Below, piece after piece: positions 27,149 to 35,185 of a DNA stretch of 64,000 bases. The position numbers and the translations under genes were made by a program. The stretch is from Sediminispirochaeta smaragdinae DSM 11293 (lineage in GTDB: Bacteria > Spirochaetota > Spirochaetia > DSM-16054 > Sediminispirochaetaceae), in assembly GCF_000143985.1 (NCBI RefSeq), contig NC_014364.1:1116001-1180000 (forward strand), in the 5' to 3' direction. The notes beneath the pieces were generated by a model that saw only the letters and a program-made list of their open reading frames with translations, was not told the origin of the DNA and did not search any database. Numbering within the stretch: position 1 is the first letter of the stretch; every line of letters starts with the position of its first letter.

Positions 27149-27346
27149 ATGAGCAGCAAAAGATACAAGACCGGCGAAAAAGCTCCAGCAAGGGCCTGGT
27201 ATACCTGGGACGGCTATATTGACGGAACAACTACTCCAAAACCAACCGCTGAAGAGATGAGAATACCCCTTGAAACAGGCGAAACATTCCCTCCGATTCA
27301 TTCATGTAACAAAGGCGCCTACTGGGTTCTGAATTCTTACAGATAA
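27149..27346 (+). CDS. YjzC-like small protein
   Basis: 65 residues from the ATG at 27149 (MSSKRYKTGEKAPARAWYTW). The pattern 'KTGEKAP..G.Y..DGY.DGT.TPKPT..E....L..GETFPPI.SC.KGAYW' matches the YjzC family of small proteins with no known function. An in-frame ATG at 27101 lies inside the preceding gene and is rejected. AAGGAG sits 10 bp upstream inside the end of the DUF2188 gene, and the two are co-transcribed. Confidence 0.8.
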   Translation: MSSKRYKTGEKAPARAWYTWDGYIDGTTTPKPTAEEMRIPLETGETFPPIHSCNKGAYWVLNSYR

Positions 27347-27353
27347 TCAACGT

Positions 27354-27379
27354 AGCCGGAGAATTTCTCCGGCTTTTTA
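27354..27379 (+). terminator. Intrinsic terminator of the DUF2188-YjzC operon
   Basis: AGCCGGAGAA and TTCTCCGGCT form up to 10 paired bases around a tight loop, followed by TTTT, 7 bp after the stop. Confidence 0.85.
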
Positions 27380-27390
27380 CAATTCAACCT

Positions 27391-27650
27391 TTATTTCACC
27401 TGACATAAGTTTGGGAGTTTTGGTAATAATGAATTTCGTATATTCTCAAGCGTGTTTAATTGTTTACTATTGCGTTTTATCTTTAATAGATAGGGATATA
27501 TTTCTGTGGGATATCTAATTGCCATATCCATATTTGGTATATAAAAACGAATGTTCAATATATCTTCTGGTCTCACCCTCTGATGACTACCACTTGTTAC
27601 TGATGCAGCCATTTCTAATTCTGCAACAGCATTATCAGATTTGAAAAGGG
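27391..27650 (-). pseudogene. Fragment of type I specificity subunit HsdS (C-terminal part)
   Basis: About 85 residues read NAVAELEMAASVTSGSHQRV then RPEDILNIRFYIPN and LLKIKRNSKQLNTLENIRNS then LLPKL. This is the second target-recognition end and distal conserved helix of HsdS. The first recognition domain and the start are absent. With the HsdR fragment 2.4 kb away, this indicates the former presence of a type I restriction-modification locus. Confidence 0.7.
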
Positions 27651-27659
27651 AATATCAAT

Positions 27660-27945
27660 GATCTTCTTGTTGAACCTTTTGAGTTGAGAACTTTACGCTT
27701 CAGAACCAAAAAATTAAGAGGTAGAGAGAAAGTTGAAAGAGATCAAACCAAAAACAAAACTGCCGTATGGTTGGAGAACTATAAGTTTCTTGAAGAGAAA
27801 TTACATGAGCAGCTCAGTTTTGAACTGACTGGGCCTTTCTCTTCTGACCTGGGATTATCTATCGAGAGACAAATTTTTATATTGAGCATGAACTCGGGCA
27901 TCTTGTAGTTCCCCATAAATCGTATGAAGCATCTATTCGTACGTA
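27660..27945 (+). pseudogene. Degenerate second copy of the XRE/ImmA regulator
   Basis: LRFRTKKLRGREKVERDQTK, then TAVWLENYKFLEEKL, aligns closely with LRFRTNSNLSAREKAERDQM, then TAQWLKNYNTLEDLL, in the intact gene at 25492. A deletion then leads to DLGLSIERQIF, and after a one-base shift to IEHELGHLVVPHKSYEAS, the zinc-peptidase HEXXH region. Both ends are missing, so it is non-functional. Confidence 0.75.
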
Positions 27946-28946
27946 AACTCTATTATCTGTCCATTTACTAATGCTCTTTTGGGAATGCCGTTTGATACAT
28001 CAATATCGTCTGAATCTTCAAGTGTAAAAAAAGTTATGGTATTGGCATCTTCTCCATCCGTTTCAACTCGAATATCTGTATTAACCCATATCCCATTATA
28101 ATTCCCCTTATATGCCTTGCCATCAAATATAATCAAGCGTTCATTAATTTCATTATCCTCTAATATATGCTTCGTTATGTAGATGTTATAATTTCTTATT
28201 GTACCAAGATCTATGAGTTTTAATGTTTCGTTATCAGGCCAATTCTGTGGATTAATTCTATGCAAAGTTGCAAAAACGGCATCCGTTCGTTCTTCATAAC
28301 GAATTATTGTATTAAGTATGATCGTATGCTTTCCTGACATACTATTGAGTATTTCATCATTACTTGCATCAGTCGGGTGGTACCATTGGCAGTTAGCAAA
28401 TAATTGTTCTAACTCCAACGACTTAAATTGATAGCCATAATATGCAAAAATACAATTTCGTAATATATGAATATCGTTTCTCGGTATATATGGCAATACT
28501 TTGTTATAAATGAAATCACTATCGATATCATAATCGTCACAGTCATCCAATAATTTTTTGTAATGATTTACCACAAATAATAAAAGGGGATCATTGCTGT
28601 TACTTTCTATTTTTTCAACGTTGATAAGTGCCGGTGGTACGAGTACCCCAACAAATACCGCGTCACAGGATGCCATGTCTTTTACATCAAAGTCAGGTGC
28701 ATATGTAAATTGGAGGTATCCGCATGTTTTATCACCACGGGAAAGCCTGATATCGTAATCTTCACTATTGCAATTTCCAGTATTGATTTCATCTATTATT
28801 GAAGCATTGTCTGTGAACAACATATAGCCGTTACTTTCTGCTGTAATTAGACCATTTGCATATTCATGAATCTGCACAGTCGTTTTAGCAAAAAGAGCTG
28901 CTGTACATAAGCCCATAATCAGAAATAGAGAGACTCTCTTTTGCAG
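27933..28946 (-). CDS. Secreted YARHG-domain protein
   Basis: About 337 residues, exported. The region ILRNCIFAYYGYQFKSLELE and QLFANCQWYHPT is a YARHG-type domain (consensus LRN.IYARHGY.F...EL...F....WY.P), found in extracellular bacterial proteins of unknown function. The start is unusual. The first ATG (28916) gives a truncated signal sequence, while CTG at 28946, 8 nt after GAAGGAG, gives a complete one: QKRVSLFLIMGLCTAALFA. The CTG start is therefore preferred but unproven. The gene is A+T-rich compared with the metabolic regions. Confidence 0.65.
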   Translation of the reverse strand: MQKRVSLFLIMGLCTAALFAKTTVQIHEYANGLITAESNGYMLFTDNASIIDEINTGNCNSEDYDIRLSRGDKTCGYLQFTYAPDFDVKDMASCDAVFVGVLVPPALINVEKIESNSNDPLLLFVVNHYKKLLDDCDDYDIDSDFIYNKVLPYIPRNDIHILRNCIFAYYGYQFKSLELEQLFANCQWYHPTDASNDEILNSMSGKHTIILNTIIRYEERTDAVFATLHRINPQNWPDNETLKLIDLGTIRNYNIYITKHILEDNEINERLIIFDGKAYKGNYNGIWVNTDIRVETDGEDANTITFFTLEDSDDIDVSNGIPKRALVNGQIIEFTYE

Positions 28947-29002
28947 TTTTGCTTCTCCTTCAGCAATCTGATCTTCCTTGACTTTTTTATTAGCATAACG
29001 TA

Positions 29003-29036
29003 AAGCTCGCCGCAGGGGGAAGGCTTGCCCCCGCCA
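29003..29036. repeat. Partial copy of the REP-like repeat
   Basis: AAGCTCGCCGCAGGGGGAAG followed by GC is identical to positions 21382-21403, and the sequence then continues TTGCCCCCGCCAAG, a close match. Only the right part of the 21315 unit is present. It sits between the divergent YARHG gene and the NEW3/ABC pseudogene. Confidence 0.6.
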
Positions 29037-29140
29037 AGAAAGAAAGAGAAAGAAGTTCTCCTGAGTGTGTACCGCCGCCGGGAACGGGTGTTTTTAGCTA
29101 TGGTATGTACATCATCACATATGTGGAAAGGAGAAAACCA

Positions 29141-30317
29141 TGCTAAAACGAATTGCGACACTTCTACTTATCCTGGGAATTGGCGTCATGGAAGTTTTTC
29201 TCTGCCCCTGACGATCAGCACCGGCGGCGTTCTCTTATGAAGTGGAATTGAAAAATAATAGTGCGGGCCAGGTCCTGGTGAAGCTTGATGCTGCTACTCC
29301 AAAGGGCTTTCAGGTTGTATTTGCCGAAAACTACGGCGACAAGGAACTTTCAACGATTCCAATAGAGGGGAGCTATGAGATTAGCGTGGTTGCCAAGTCC
29401 CAGAGTGCCGAGGCTGAGACAAAGCTTTCGATGGAGATCAAGGGGCAGCCCGAACTGAATATTGCTGGTCCGGACGGGAGGCTTTCGGGGGCGGCGGTTG
29501 CTGGCCGGGATACGGTCTTTGATCTGACATTGAAAAATAGCGGAAGTGCTGCGGCAATGACGACCACGATTTTGATGCTCCTCGGCCTGACCGAACCGAC
29601 GAGCGGCAGTGTCGATATTTGGGGGTTCGATCCCCTGTGCTCTCCCCTGGCCATTAAGCGGCGGGTGGCCTATATGCCCGACACCATCGGATTCTACGAT
29701 GAGCTTAGCGCTTTTGAGAACCTCGATGGGAGGCTCTTGGCCTGTGGTGCTGTCAACAGCGAATTCCAGAAGAAGACACCGGGACGGATCTTGTCCCAGC
29801 CGATATATCGGGATGCTTTGCTTTTCGGAAAGGCTTTGGGGGCTTTGACTGCCTTGGCTATTGTGCTGCTTGCATTGTGGCTTTTGGTAATCGGCAGTAC
29901 GATGCTCTTTCTTGGAATTCCTCCCTCTGCCGAGCAGGTGGATCGGGCGTTATCGTTTTATGTGCTGACGCTGTTGTATGCGGCGGTGTGGTTTGTTCTG
30001 GCTATGCTCTTTTCCGTTCTCTTTCGTCAACCTGCGACATCGGCACTGGTTTCCATCGCCCTCTGGCTACTTTTTACTGTTTTCTGGCCGCTGATTACGA
30101 GTATCGTTACTCAAGCCTTGCCTTGCTCAATCCGTCGACGCGGGCCTTGGGGCCGGTGATGTTTTCACAACTGGAAAGGACTGTGATGGGATCGCCACTT
30201 CCTTTCGGACAGAGTCTTTTGCTGCTCTGGCCCCAGGTGTCGGCATTGATCGCTGCCAGCCTCTTGGTGTTTACCGGCGCTTATATCGGTTTTCAGAGGC
30301 GGGAAATTCGGACCTGA
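29141..30317 (+). pseudogene. Collapsed NEW3-domain protein / ABC ATPase / ABC-2 permease operon
   Basis: Three genes are fused by deletions. A signal-like start MLKRIATLLLILGIGVMEVF (29141) breaks by frameshift before a NEW3-type extracellular domain (YEVELKNNSAGQVLVKLDAA). Near 29555 this joins in frame to an ABC ATPase just after its Walker A lysine: TTTILMLLGLTEPTSGSVDI, then the Q-loop region VAYMPDTIGFYDELSAFENL. Near 29745 it joins an ABC-2 permease (RDALLFGKALGALTALAIVL and onward). A frameshift near 30105 breaks the permease C terminus (SLLLLWPQVSALIAASLLVF, ending RREIRT). The intact operon would have exported an unknown substrate. Confidence 0.7.
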
Positions 30318-30340
30318 TTGTGTAAGAACAAGTTGTAATG

Positions 30341-30373
30341 CCTCCTCTCTCGTTTTTATGTATGGGAGAGGAG
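30341..30373 (+). other. Stem-loop upstream of the pyrophosphatase gene
   Basis: CCTCCTCTC and GAGAGGAGG form a perfect 9-bp stem around a 15-nt loop, 24 bp after the permease remnant and about 145 bp before the pyrophosphatase start. There is no U-run. It may be the old operon's terminator or part of the pyrophosphatase leader. Confidence 0.45.
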
Positions 30374-30516
30374 GGACACTTGCCCCAAAATAAACCTGGA
30401 CATAAATCTGCTTTTTTCCTATAACTATTCTGTTGTCCGTTACGCTTGCTATTCGAAAATGTTCTTGAATGCGGATCGTCTTTATTTCTTTCACACATGT
30501 ACTGAGGAGAAAAATC

Positions 30517-32673
30517 ATGATTGGATTAGTTGCTGTCGCGGTTATTGCCGCGCTTTCTTTTGCCCTGGTGAATTTCTATGCAGTAAAGAAAAAGGATCCG
30601 GGTACCGAAGCAATGAGAGAAATTGCCGGTGCCATCCAGGAGGGGGCCGATGCCTTCTTGAAGCATGAATATAAAGTGATTTTTCTAATTGTCTTATTAA
30701 TTGCCGCCACGCTCCTTTTGGTGGTTTCCTGGCAGTCTGGGGTTGCCTTTTTGTTGGGAGCAACTATGAGCGGTACCGCCGGTTGGGTCGGTATGCGTAT
30801 CGCCACGATCGCCAATGTCAGGGTTTCCAACAAGGCACGGGAGTCCCGGAATCTTGGTGCTACCCTGAAGGTCGCCTTTCAGGGCGGAAGTGTCATGGGC
30901 CTCTGCGTCGGCGGTTTTGCTCTTCTAGGCCTTTTAATCGTCTATGTCGTTTTCGGAAAGGTGATGGGCCAGGCACATGCCGACTCTCTGGTGATTCACA
31001 AAAACTGGCTTGGAATCAGCGACATTCCCTTTACCATGACCGTTTCCTGTTATGCCCTCGGCTGTTCGATTATTGCGATGTTCAACAGGGTTGGGGGAGG
31101 AATCTATACCAAGGCGGCCGATATGGGGGCCGATCTGGTCGGAAAGACAGAAGCCGGTATTCCCGAGGACGACCCTCGTAACCCGGCGACCATTGCCGAT
31201 AATGTTGGAGACAATGTCGGAGATGTTGCCGGGTTGGGATCGGATCTGTTGGAGAGTTTTGTTGGAGCTATTATTTCCAGCATCGTACTGGCCGCATACA
31301 TGTATTACACGGGCTTAAAGACCGGCGCCGCCATCGATTTCCACCTGGTTTCCAGAATGATGGAGTATCCGATTCTCGTCGCTGCGGTGGGACTGCTTTC
31401 CTGTGTTATCGGGATTCTGATCCTTGTGGTGAAAAAACCTTCCGATAATCCACACCGGGAATTGAATGCCACCACCTGGACCTCTGCCGTTCTTACCATC
31501 CTTTCCAGCGGATTCGTGACCTGGTTGCTGTTCCGGGGGGAAGATGTTGCTCAGGTCGGTTTTCATGCCGGGTTCCTGTCTCCTTGGATTGCCGCGATTT
31601 TTGGAATCGTCAGCGGTATCATCATCGGTCAGATGGCCGAGTACTATACCAGTTACGATTATAAGCCCACCCAGGGCATCGCTGCGGCCTCCCGTGAGGG
31701 AACGGCTCTGACCATCACCGAGGGGATGGCCGTGGGAATGGGCTCTGTTTTCTTTCCCGTGCTGGTCCTTGCCGTTGCGATAATTGCCGCAAATACCGTG
31801 GCAGGCCTCTACGGAGTGGCCATGGCCGCCATCGGTATGCTCTCCTTTGTGGCCGCTACGGTATCGGTGGATACCTACGGTCCCATTGCGGACAACGCCG
31901 GAGGGATCAGTGAGATGGCGAAGCTTGATCCTGAAGTTCGTGAGATCACCGACAAGCTTGACTCGGTAGGCAATACCACCGCAGCCATAGGCAAGGGCTT
32001 TGCCATCGGCAGCGCCGCCTTTGCCGCCTTGAGCCTTTTTGCCTCTTTTCTCTACGCGCAAGGGGGAGAAAATATCACGAAAGACTTTTCCCTTGTCCTT
32101 AATATGATCAATACCCTGACCCTTGCAGGGGCCGTCGTCGGCGCAGCCTTGCCCTGGCTTTTTTCCGGTATCCTCATCGAGGCTGTTGCAAAGGCCGCAA
32201 GTGCCATGGTTACGGAGGTCCGCAGACAGTTCCACGAGATCCCCGGTATTCTCAGCGGTGAGGCAAAACCCGATTATCGTCAGTGTATTTCGATCTCTTC
32301 CGTCGGAGCTCTTCGGGAAATGAAAAAACCGGCTTTGATCGCCGTAACCATGCCCTTGATCTGCGGCTTTATCTTCGGCCCTGAGTTCGTCGGCGGACTG
32401 CTTATCGGCACGACCCTTTCGTCGATCATGTTGGCTCTCTACACCGCTAATGCCGGCGGTGCCTGGGACAATGGAAAAAAGTACATTGAGAACGGACATC
32501 ACGGTGGAAAGGGTTCGGAGGCACACAAGGCCGCGGTTGTCGGCGATACCGTGGGAGACCCTTTGAAGGATACCGTCGGCCCCTCTCTTGATATCCTCAT
32601 TAAGATCATGTCGGTTGTTTCCTTGATTTTTGTATCGATCTTCGGAAAATATAATCTTTTTGGTCTTTTTTAA
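30517..32673 (+). CDS. hppA: Membrane-bound proton/sodium-translocating pyrophosphatase
   Basis: Integral membrane pump of 718 residues that couples pyrophosphate hydrolysis to H+ or Na+ export. The start at 30517 has GAGGAG upstream; an earlier in-frame ATG lacks one. The substrate site motifs EDDPRNPATIADNVGDNVGD and GDTVGDPLKDTVGPSLD are intact. The K+-dependence signature is GNTTAAIGKGFAIGSAA: Ala rather than Lys after GNTTA marks the K+-dependent subfamily, which includes Na+-pumping enzymes. It is monocistronic, with a terminator downstream. It would save energy by using PPi from biosynthesis, as common in fermentative spirochaetes. Confidence 0.95.
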   Translation: MIGLVAVAVIAALSFALVNFYAVKKKDPGTEAMREIAGAIQEGADAFLKHEYKVIFLIVLLIAATLLLVVSWQSGVAFLLGATMSGTAGWVGMRIATIANVRVSNKARESRNLGATLKVAFQGGSVMGLCVGGFALLGLLIVYVVFGKVMGQAHADSLVIHKNWLGISDIPFTMTVSCYALGCSIIAMFNRVGGGIYTKAADMGADLVGKTEAGIPEDDPRNPATIADNVGDNVGDVAGLGSDLLESFVGAIISSIVLAAYMYYTGLKTGAAIDFHLVSRMMEYPILVAAVGLLSCVIGILILVVKKPSDNPHRELNATTWTSAVLTILSSGFVTWLLFRGEDVAQVGFHAGFLSPWIAAIFGIVSGIIIGQMAEYYTSYDYKPTQGIAAASREGTALTITEGMAVGMGSVFFPVLVLAVAIIAANTVAGLYGVAMAAIGMLSFVAATVSVDTYGPIADNAGGISEMAKLDPEVREITDKLDSVGNTTAAIGKGFAIGSAAFAALSLFASFLYAQGGENITKDFSLVLNMINTLTLAGAVVGAALPWLFSGILIEAVAKAASAMVTEVRRQFHEIPGILSGEAKPDYRQCISISSVGALREMKKPALIAVTMPLICGFIFGPEFVGGLLIGTTLSSIMLALYTANAGGAWDNGKKYIENGHHGGKGSEAHKAAVVGDTVGDPLKDTVGPSLDILIKIMSVVSLIFVSIFGKYNLFGLF

Positions 32674-32704
32674 ACCGTTTTGTTGCTATCAGGCGTACGG
32701 AAGA

Positions 32705-32734
32705 GGGTCGGCCGTTTTTGGGCCGGCCCTTTTT
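32705..32734 (+). terminator. Intrinsic terminator of hppA
   Basis: GGGTCGGCC and GGCCGGCCC form a 9-bp stem (one G-T pair) with loop GTTTTTG, followed by TTTTT, 31 bp after the stop. Confidence 0.85.
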
Positions 32735-32834
32735 GCCATACGCATGATGAAATTTCAATTTCCTCATGAAGATATCGCGTATATAATGATGATAGAAAGT
32801 ATTTCTTTTGCATCCCCGAGTAGAGGAGGAGCGT

Positions 32835-33605
32835 ATGGCTAATTACTATTATCTGACAGTGTATCCTATGGAAGCTCTTATTGTCTCTGAGCTTGATCCT
32901 GAGCAGTTTGCCTCATACATGGCAAACGGCACGAGAAAGGGTTCGGCAGAGGATCTGATGTTCATCGAGGTTCGGGAGAACTTCAGTGATGTATTCGACT
33001 GGGAGTATGCGCGGCAGCGTTGCGTACCCCATAGCGACGGTAGAGCGAAGAATTCGGTATATCTCGGGGTATACAGAATTCTCGAACATGCCTCTCTGGA
33101 TGTGTTGGGTGATTTGTACCTGGTAACCCGTGACGGCAGATCCTTGCGGATAGCTAAAGAGGCCTACACAGAGCCCAGACTCTGGAAGGGATTTGCCCTC
33201 TACAAGGAGCTGTGCCCTGTATCGCCCCTCGTTGTCAGCGCCCTCAACCCAAAGCATTTCGGTCAATATATGACAAGTCCGAAAAATAAGGTCATGATTC
33301 CCACTTTGGTATATGCCTCCCTTAAGGTGATCGACCTGGAAGATCGCGAGAATACCGGGAATGTCGGTGGGCTTTACGATCACAACATCGAACATCTGAA
33401 GTCTTGTATCAACGACCTTACATCCGGGAAGGGAAAGATGACCAAGGTTGTGGACCGTTCCTATTCCGCTGTCTTCAGCTATCAAGTCATTAGAGAAGGG
33501 ATCTATGTCGCTTCGAATGAAGAGGTGGTTTTTTATCCCATGCCGGACCGTGAGACCCTGAAGCAGCAGCACTATGACTGGGCACGTTCGGCTTTGATAT
33601 TCTAA
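32835..33605 (+). CDS. Conserved-looking hypothetical protein with internal duplication
   Basis: 256 residues from the ATG at 32835, which has AGAGGAGG upstream. No known family is recognised, and there is no signal peptide or membrane segment, so it is probably cytosolic. Two halves share a pattern: ALIVSELDPEQFASYMANGT near the N terminus and PLVVSALNPKHFGQYMTSPK in the middle, each followed by a hydrophobic strand (DLMFIEV; TLVYASL). This suggests two copies of one small domain. Strong ribosome-binding site, normal codon use and its own terminator indicate a real, expressed gene. Confidence 0.75.
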   Translation: MANYYYLTVYPMEALIVSELDPEQFASYMANGTRKGSAEDLMFIEVRENFSDVFDWEYARQRCVPHSDGRAKNSVYLGVYRILEHASLDVLGDLYLVTRDGRSLRIAKEAYTEPRLWKGFALYKELCPVSPLVVSALNPKHFGQYMTSPKNKVMIPTLVYASLKVIDLEDRENTGNVGGLYDHNIEHLKSCINDLTSGKGKMTKVVDRSYSAVFSYQVIREGIYVASNEEVVFYPMPDRETLKQQHYDWARSALIF

Positions 33606-33620
33606 TCGGATTCCATCAGC

Positions 33621-34238
33621 CTAAGGCCGGTGCATAAAATCCCTGCTGTTGCCCAACAGCAGGGATTTTATTTCATGTACCGCTCCTGTCTTGGTGAAAT
33701 CGACTTTCCATATCTCGCCATTGTTCGGAAACGTGGTCGGATAGTGGGGGAGGGTATGTTTCAAGACGGCATGAATAAGCCTGAGGGCAATGGCGTGAGT
33801 CACAATGAGGACCTTCTGATTCGCCGGGAGCTCTTCCAAGGAGTGGAGAAAATCTTTTACCCTGGCGGCTATCATGGCGTAGGATTCTCCCCCTTCGGGA
33901 CACCAATCCCATCGCTTAAGAGGATCGCTTTCGTATGATTCAATGGTTTTTACCTCGTCGTACCCTTTTCCCGAAAAAATTCCAAGGTCGTGTTCCGATA
34001 ATCGATCATCGGTCTCGATAGGGAGTGAGAAGGCCTTGCCGAAGGACTCTGCCGTTTCAACCGCCCGTACAAGCGGCGATGAGATGATCCTGTCCAGAGA
34101 GGTCTCCCGTTTCAATTCCGATGCTATTAAATCTGCATCGTGTTTTCCTTCGGCGGTGAGGTGATACGGAAGCCTGCTTGCCAAAATGCGTTCCTTATTT
34201 GCAACACTCTCCGCATGACGGATAAGATAGAGTACCAT
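33621..34238 (-). CDS. Histidine phosphatase (phosphoglycerate mutase-like) family protein
   Basis: Cytosolic phosphatase of 205 residues. The start at 34238 has GGAGG upstream. The catalytic RHG-type motif is LYLIRHAESVANKERI (His phospho-acceptor). The second Arg is in SSPLVRAVETAESFG, the Glu in SEHDLGIFSGKG, and the second catalytic His in VLIVTHAIALRLIH. Substrate unknown; sugar phosphates are typical. It follows the DeoR regulator by 22 bp, so the two are probably co-transcribed and linked to the divergent amino-sugar operon. Its last codons form a terminator hairpin. Confidence 0.88.
   Translation of the reverse strand: MVLYLIRHAESVANKERILASRLPYHLTAEGKHDADLIASELKRETSLDRIISSPLVRAVETAESFGKAFSLPIETDDRLSEHDLGIFSGKGYDEVKTIESYESDPLKRWDWCPEGGESYAMIAARVKDFLHSLEELPANQKVLIVTHAIALRLIHAVLKHTLPHYPTTFPNNGEIWKVDFTKTGAVHEIKSLLLGNSRDFMHRP
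33635..33674. terminator. Bidirectional terminator inside the end of the convergent gene
   Basis: TAAAATCCCTGCTGTT, loop GCCC, AACAGCAGGGATTTTA: a perfect 16-bp stem flanked by T-rich tails on both strands. It lies within the last codons of the histidine phosphatase gene (minus strand) and terminates the plus-strand gene ending at 33605. Confidence 0.88.
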
Positions 34239-34260
34239 TACTGTTCCTCCGTTGTTTTTT

Positions 34261-35022
34261 CTACATGTCGGCGATGGTAACTTCGACGCCTGCCGATGCA
34301 AGCTGCGAACGGAATTCCGGGGCTAAACCCGGATCGGTAAAAAGTTTGTTTACATCGGAAATCGGCGCTATGACGGCCGGGGCTACCCTGCCTACCTTGC
34401 TGTGATCGGTGACGACCCAAACGCTTTTTGCCTGGGTTACATATAGAGATGCTGTATGGGCTTCCTGCATAGTATACGTCGAAATTCCTCGATTAATATC
34501 TATGCCGTCTACGCCGATGATCGCAATATCGAGATTCAGCTCCGACAGCGTCCGGTCCGCCACGTGTCCGACTAATTCATAGGATCTTGATCGCAGGGAT
34601 CCTCCCGTCACGATTACCTGAGCCTTTTGGGAAGGGGCGAGTTCCATGGCAATATTGATGGCGTTCGTTATAATGGTGACCTCTTTCCCTTTTAAGTGTT
34701 TCACTACGGACATAAGGGTGGTCCCGCCGGTACAACCGATGACGCTTCCTTCCGGGATTGCTTCGGCTGTGGCAATTCCAATGGCCCGTTTTTCCTGGGC
34801 ATAGGCTAATAGTTTTGAATGAAAGGGGAGCTCTTCGTCGGAATCCACCAGACGTGCCCCTCCATGGGTCCGCTGTAAGGATCCTCTCTCCTCCAGCACA
34901 TCCAGGTCGCGTCGTATCGTTGCTCTCGAAACCCCGAGCAGTACCGCTAATTCATCTCCATCGACGATTTCCCGTTTCCCTAATTCACTTAGAATAAGTT
35001 CGAATCGTTTTTCCCGAATCAT
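34261..35022 (-). CDS. DeoR-family transcriptional repressor (AgaR-like)
   Basis: 253 residues. The N-terminal HTH is DELAVLLGVSRATIRRDLDV then LEERGSLQRTHGGARL, the DeoR signature. The C-terminal sugar-phosphate sensor domain contains GCTGGTTLMSVVKHL and the IIGVDGID block. These proteins sense phosphorylated sugars. Its divergent position next to agaS and kbaZ/gatZ suggests it represses that operon in response to an amino-sugar or tagatose phosphate. Candidate operators, AAACGATCAAAAACGATTAA direct repeats, lie in the shared intergenic region. Confidence 0.9.
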   Translation of the reverse strand: MIREKRFELILSELGKREIVDGDELAVLLGVSRATIRRDLDVLEERGSLQRTHGGARLVDSDEELPFHSKLLAYAQEKRAIGIATAEAIPEGSVIGCTGGTTLMSVVKHLKGKEVTIITNAINIAMELAPSQKAQVIVTGGSLRSRSYELVGHVADRTLSELNLDIAIIGVDGIDINRGISTYTMQEAHTASLYVTQAKSVWVVTDHSKVGRVAPAVIAPISDVNKLFTDPGLAPEFRSQLASAGVEVTIADM

Positions 35023-35091
35023 GTTTCCTCTCTCCTCGAAAGCATAACCGAAATCTTGATTTGATACAATATGTGCTCATTAATAAACTAA

Positions 35092-35156
35092 AACGATCAA
35101 AAACGATTAAAAATAGCATAATTTTTATTGACAAATGATTGTTTGCTTCATAGTAT
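35092..35156 (+). promoter_or_regulatory. agaS operon promoter and putative DeoR-family operator
   Basis: A near-consensus sigma-70 promoter lies at TTGACA (35128-35133) and TAGTAT (35151-35156) with 17-bp spacing, 30 bp before agaS. Upstream, tandem AACGATC/AACGATT units within AAACGATCAAAAACGATT (about 35093-35112) resemble direct-repeat operators used by DeoR-family repressors. Confidence 0.6.
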
Positions 35157-35185
35157 ATCAAATAACAACGAAAAAAGAGGAGCAT

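Noticed and set aside
29242-30159. A novel 305-residue NEW3-ABC-permease chimeric protein
   Set aside because: Each part is truncated at catalytic or structural points (no Walker A glycines, broken permease end), and flanking frames hold the missing pieces, so it is a deletion pseudogene.
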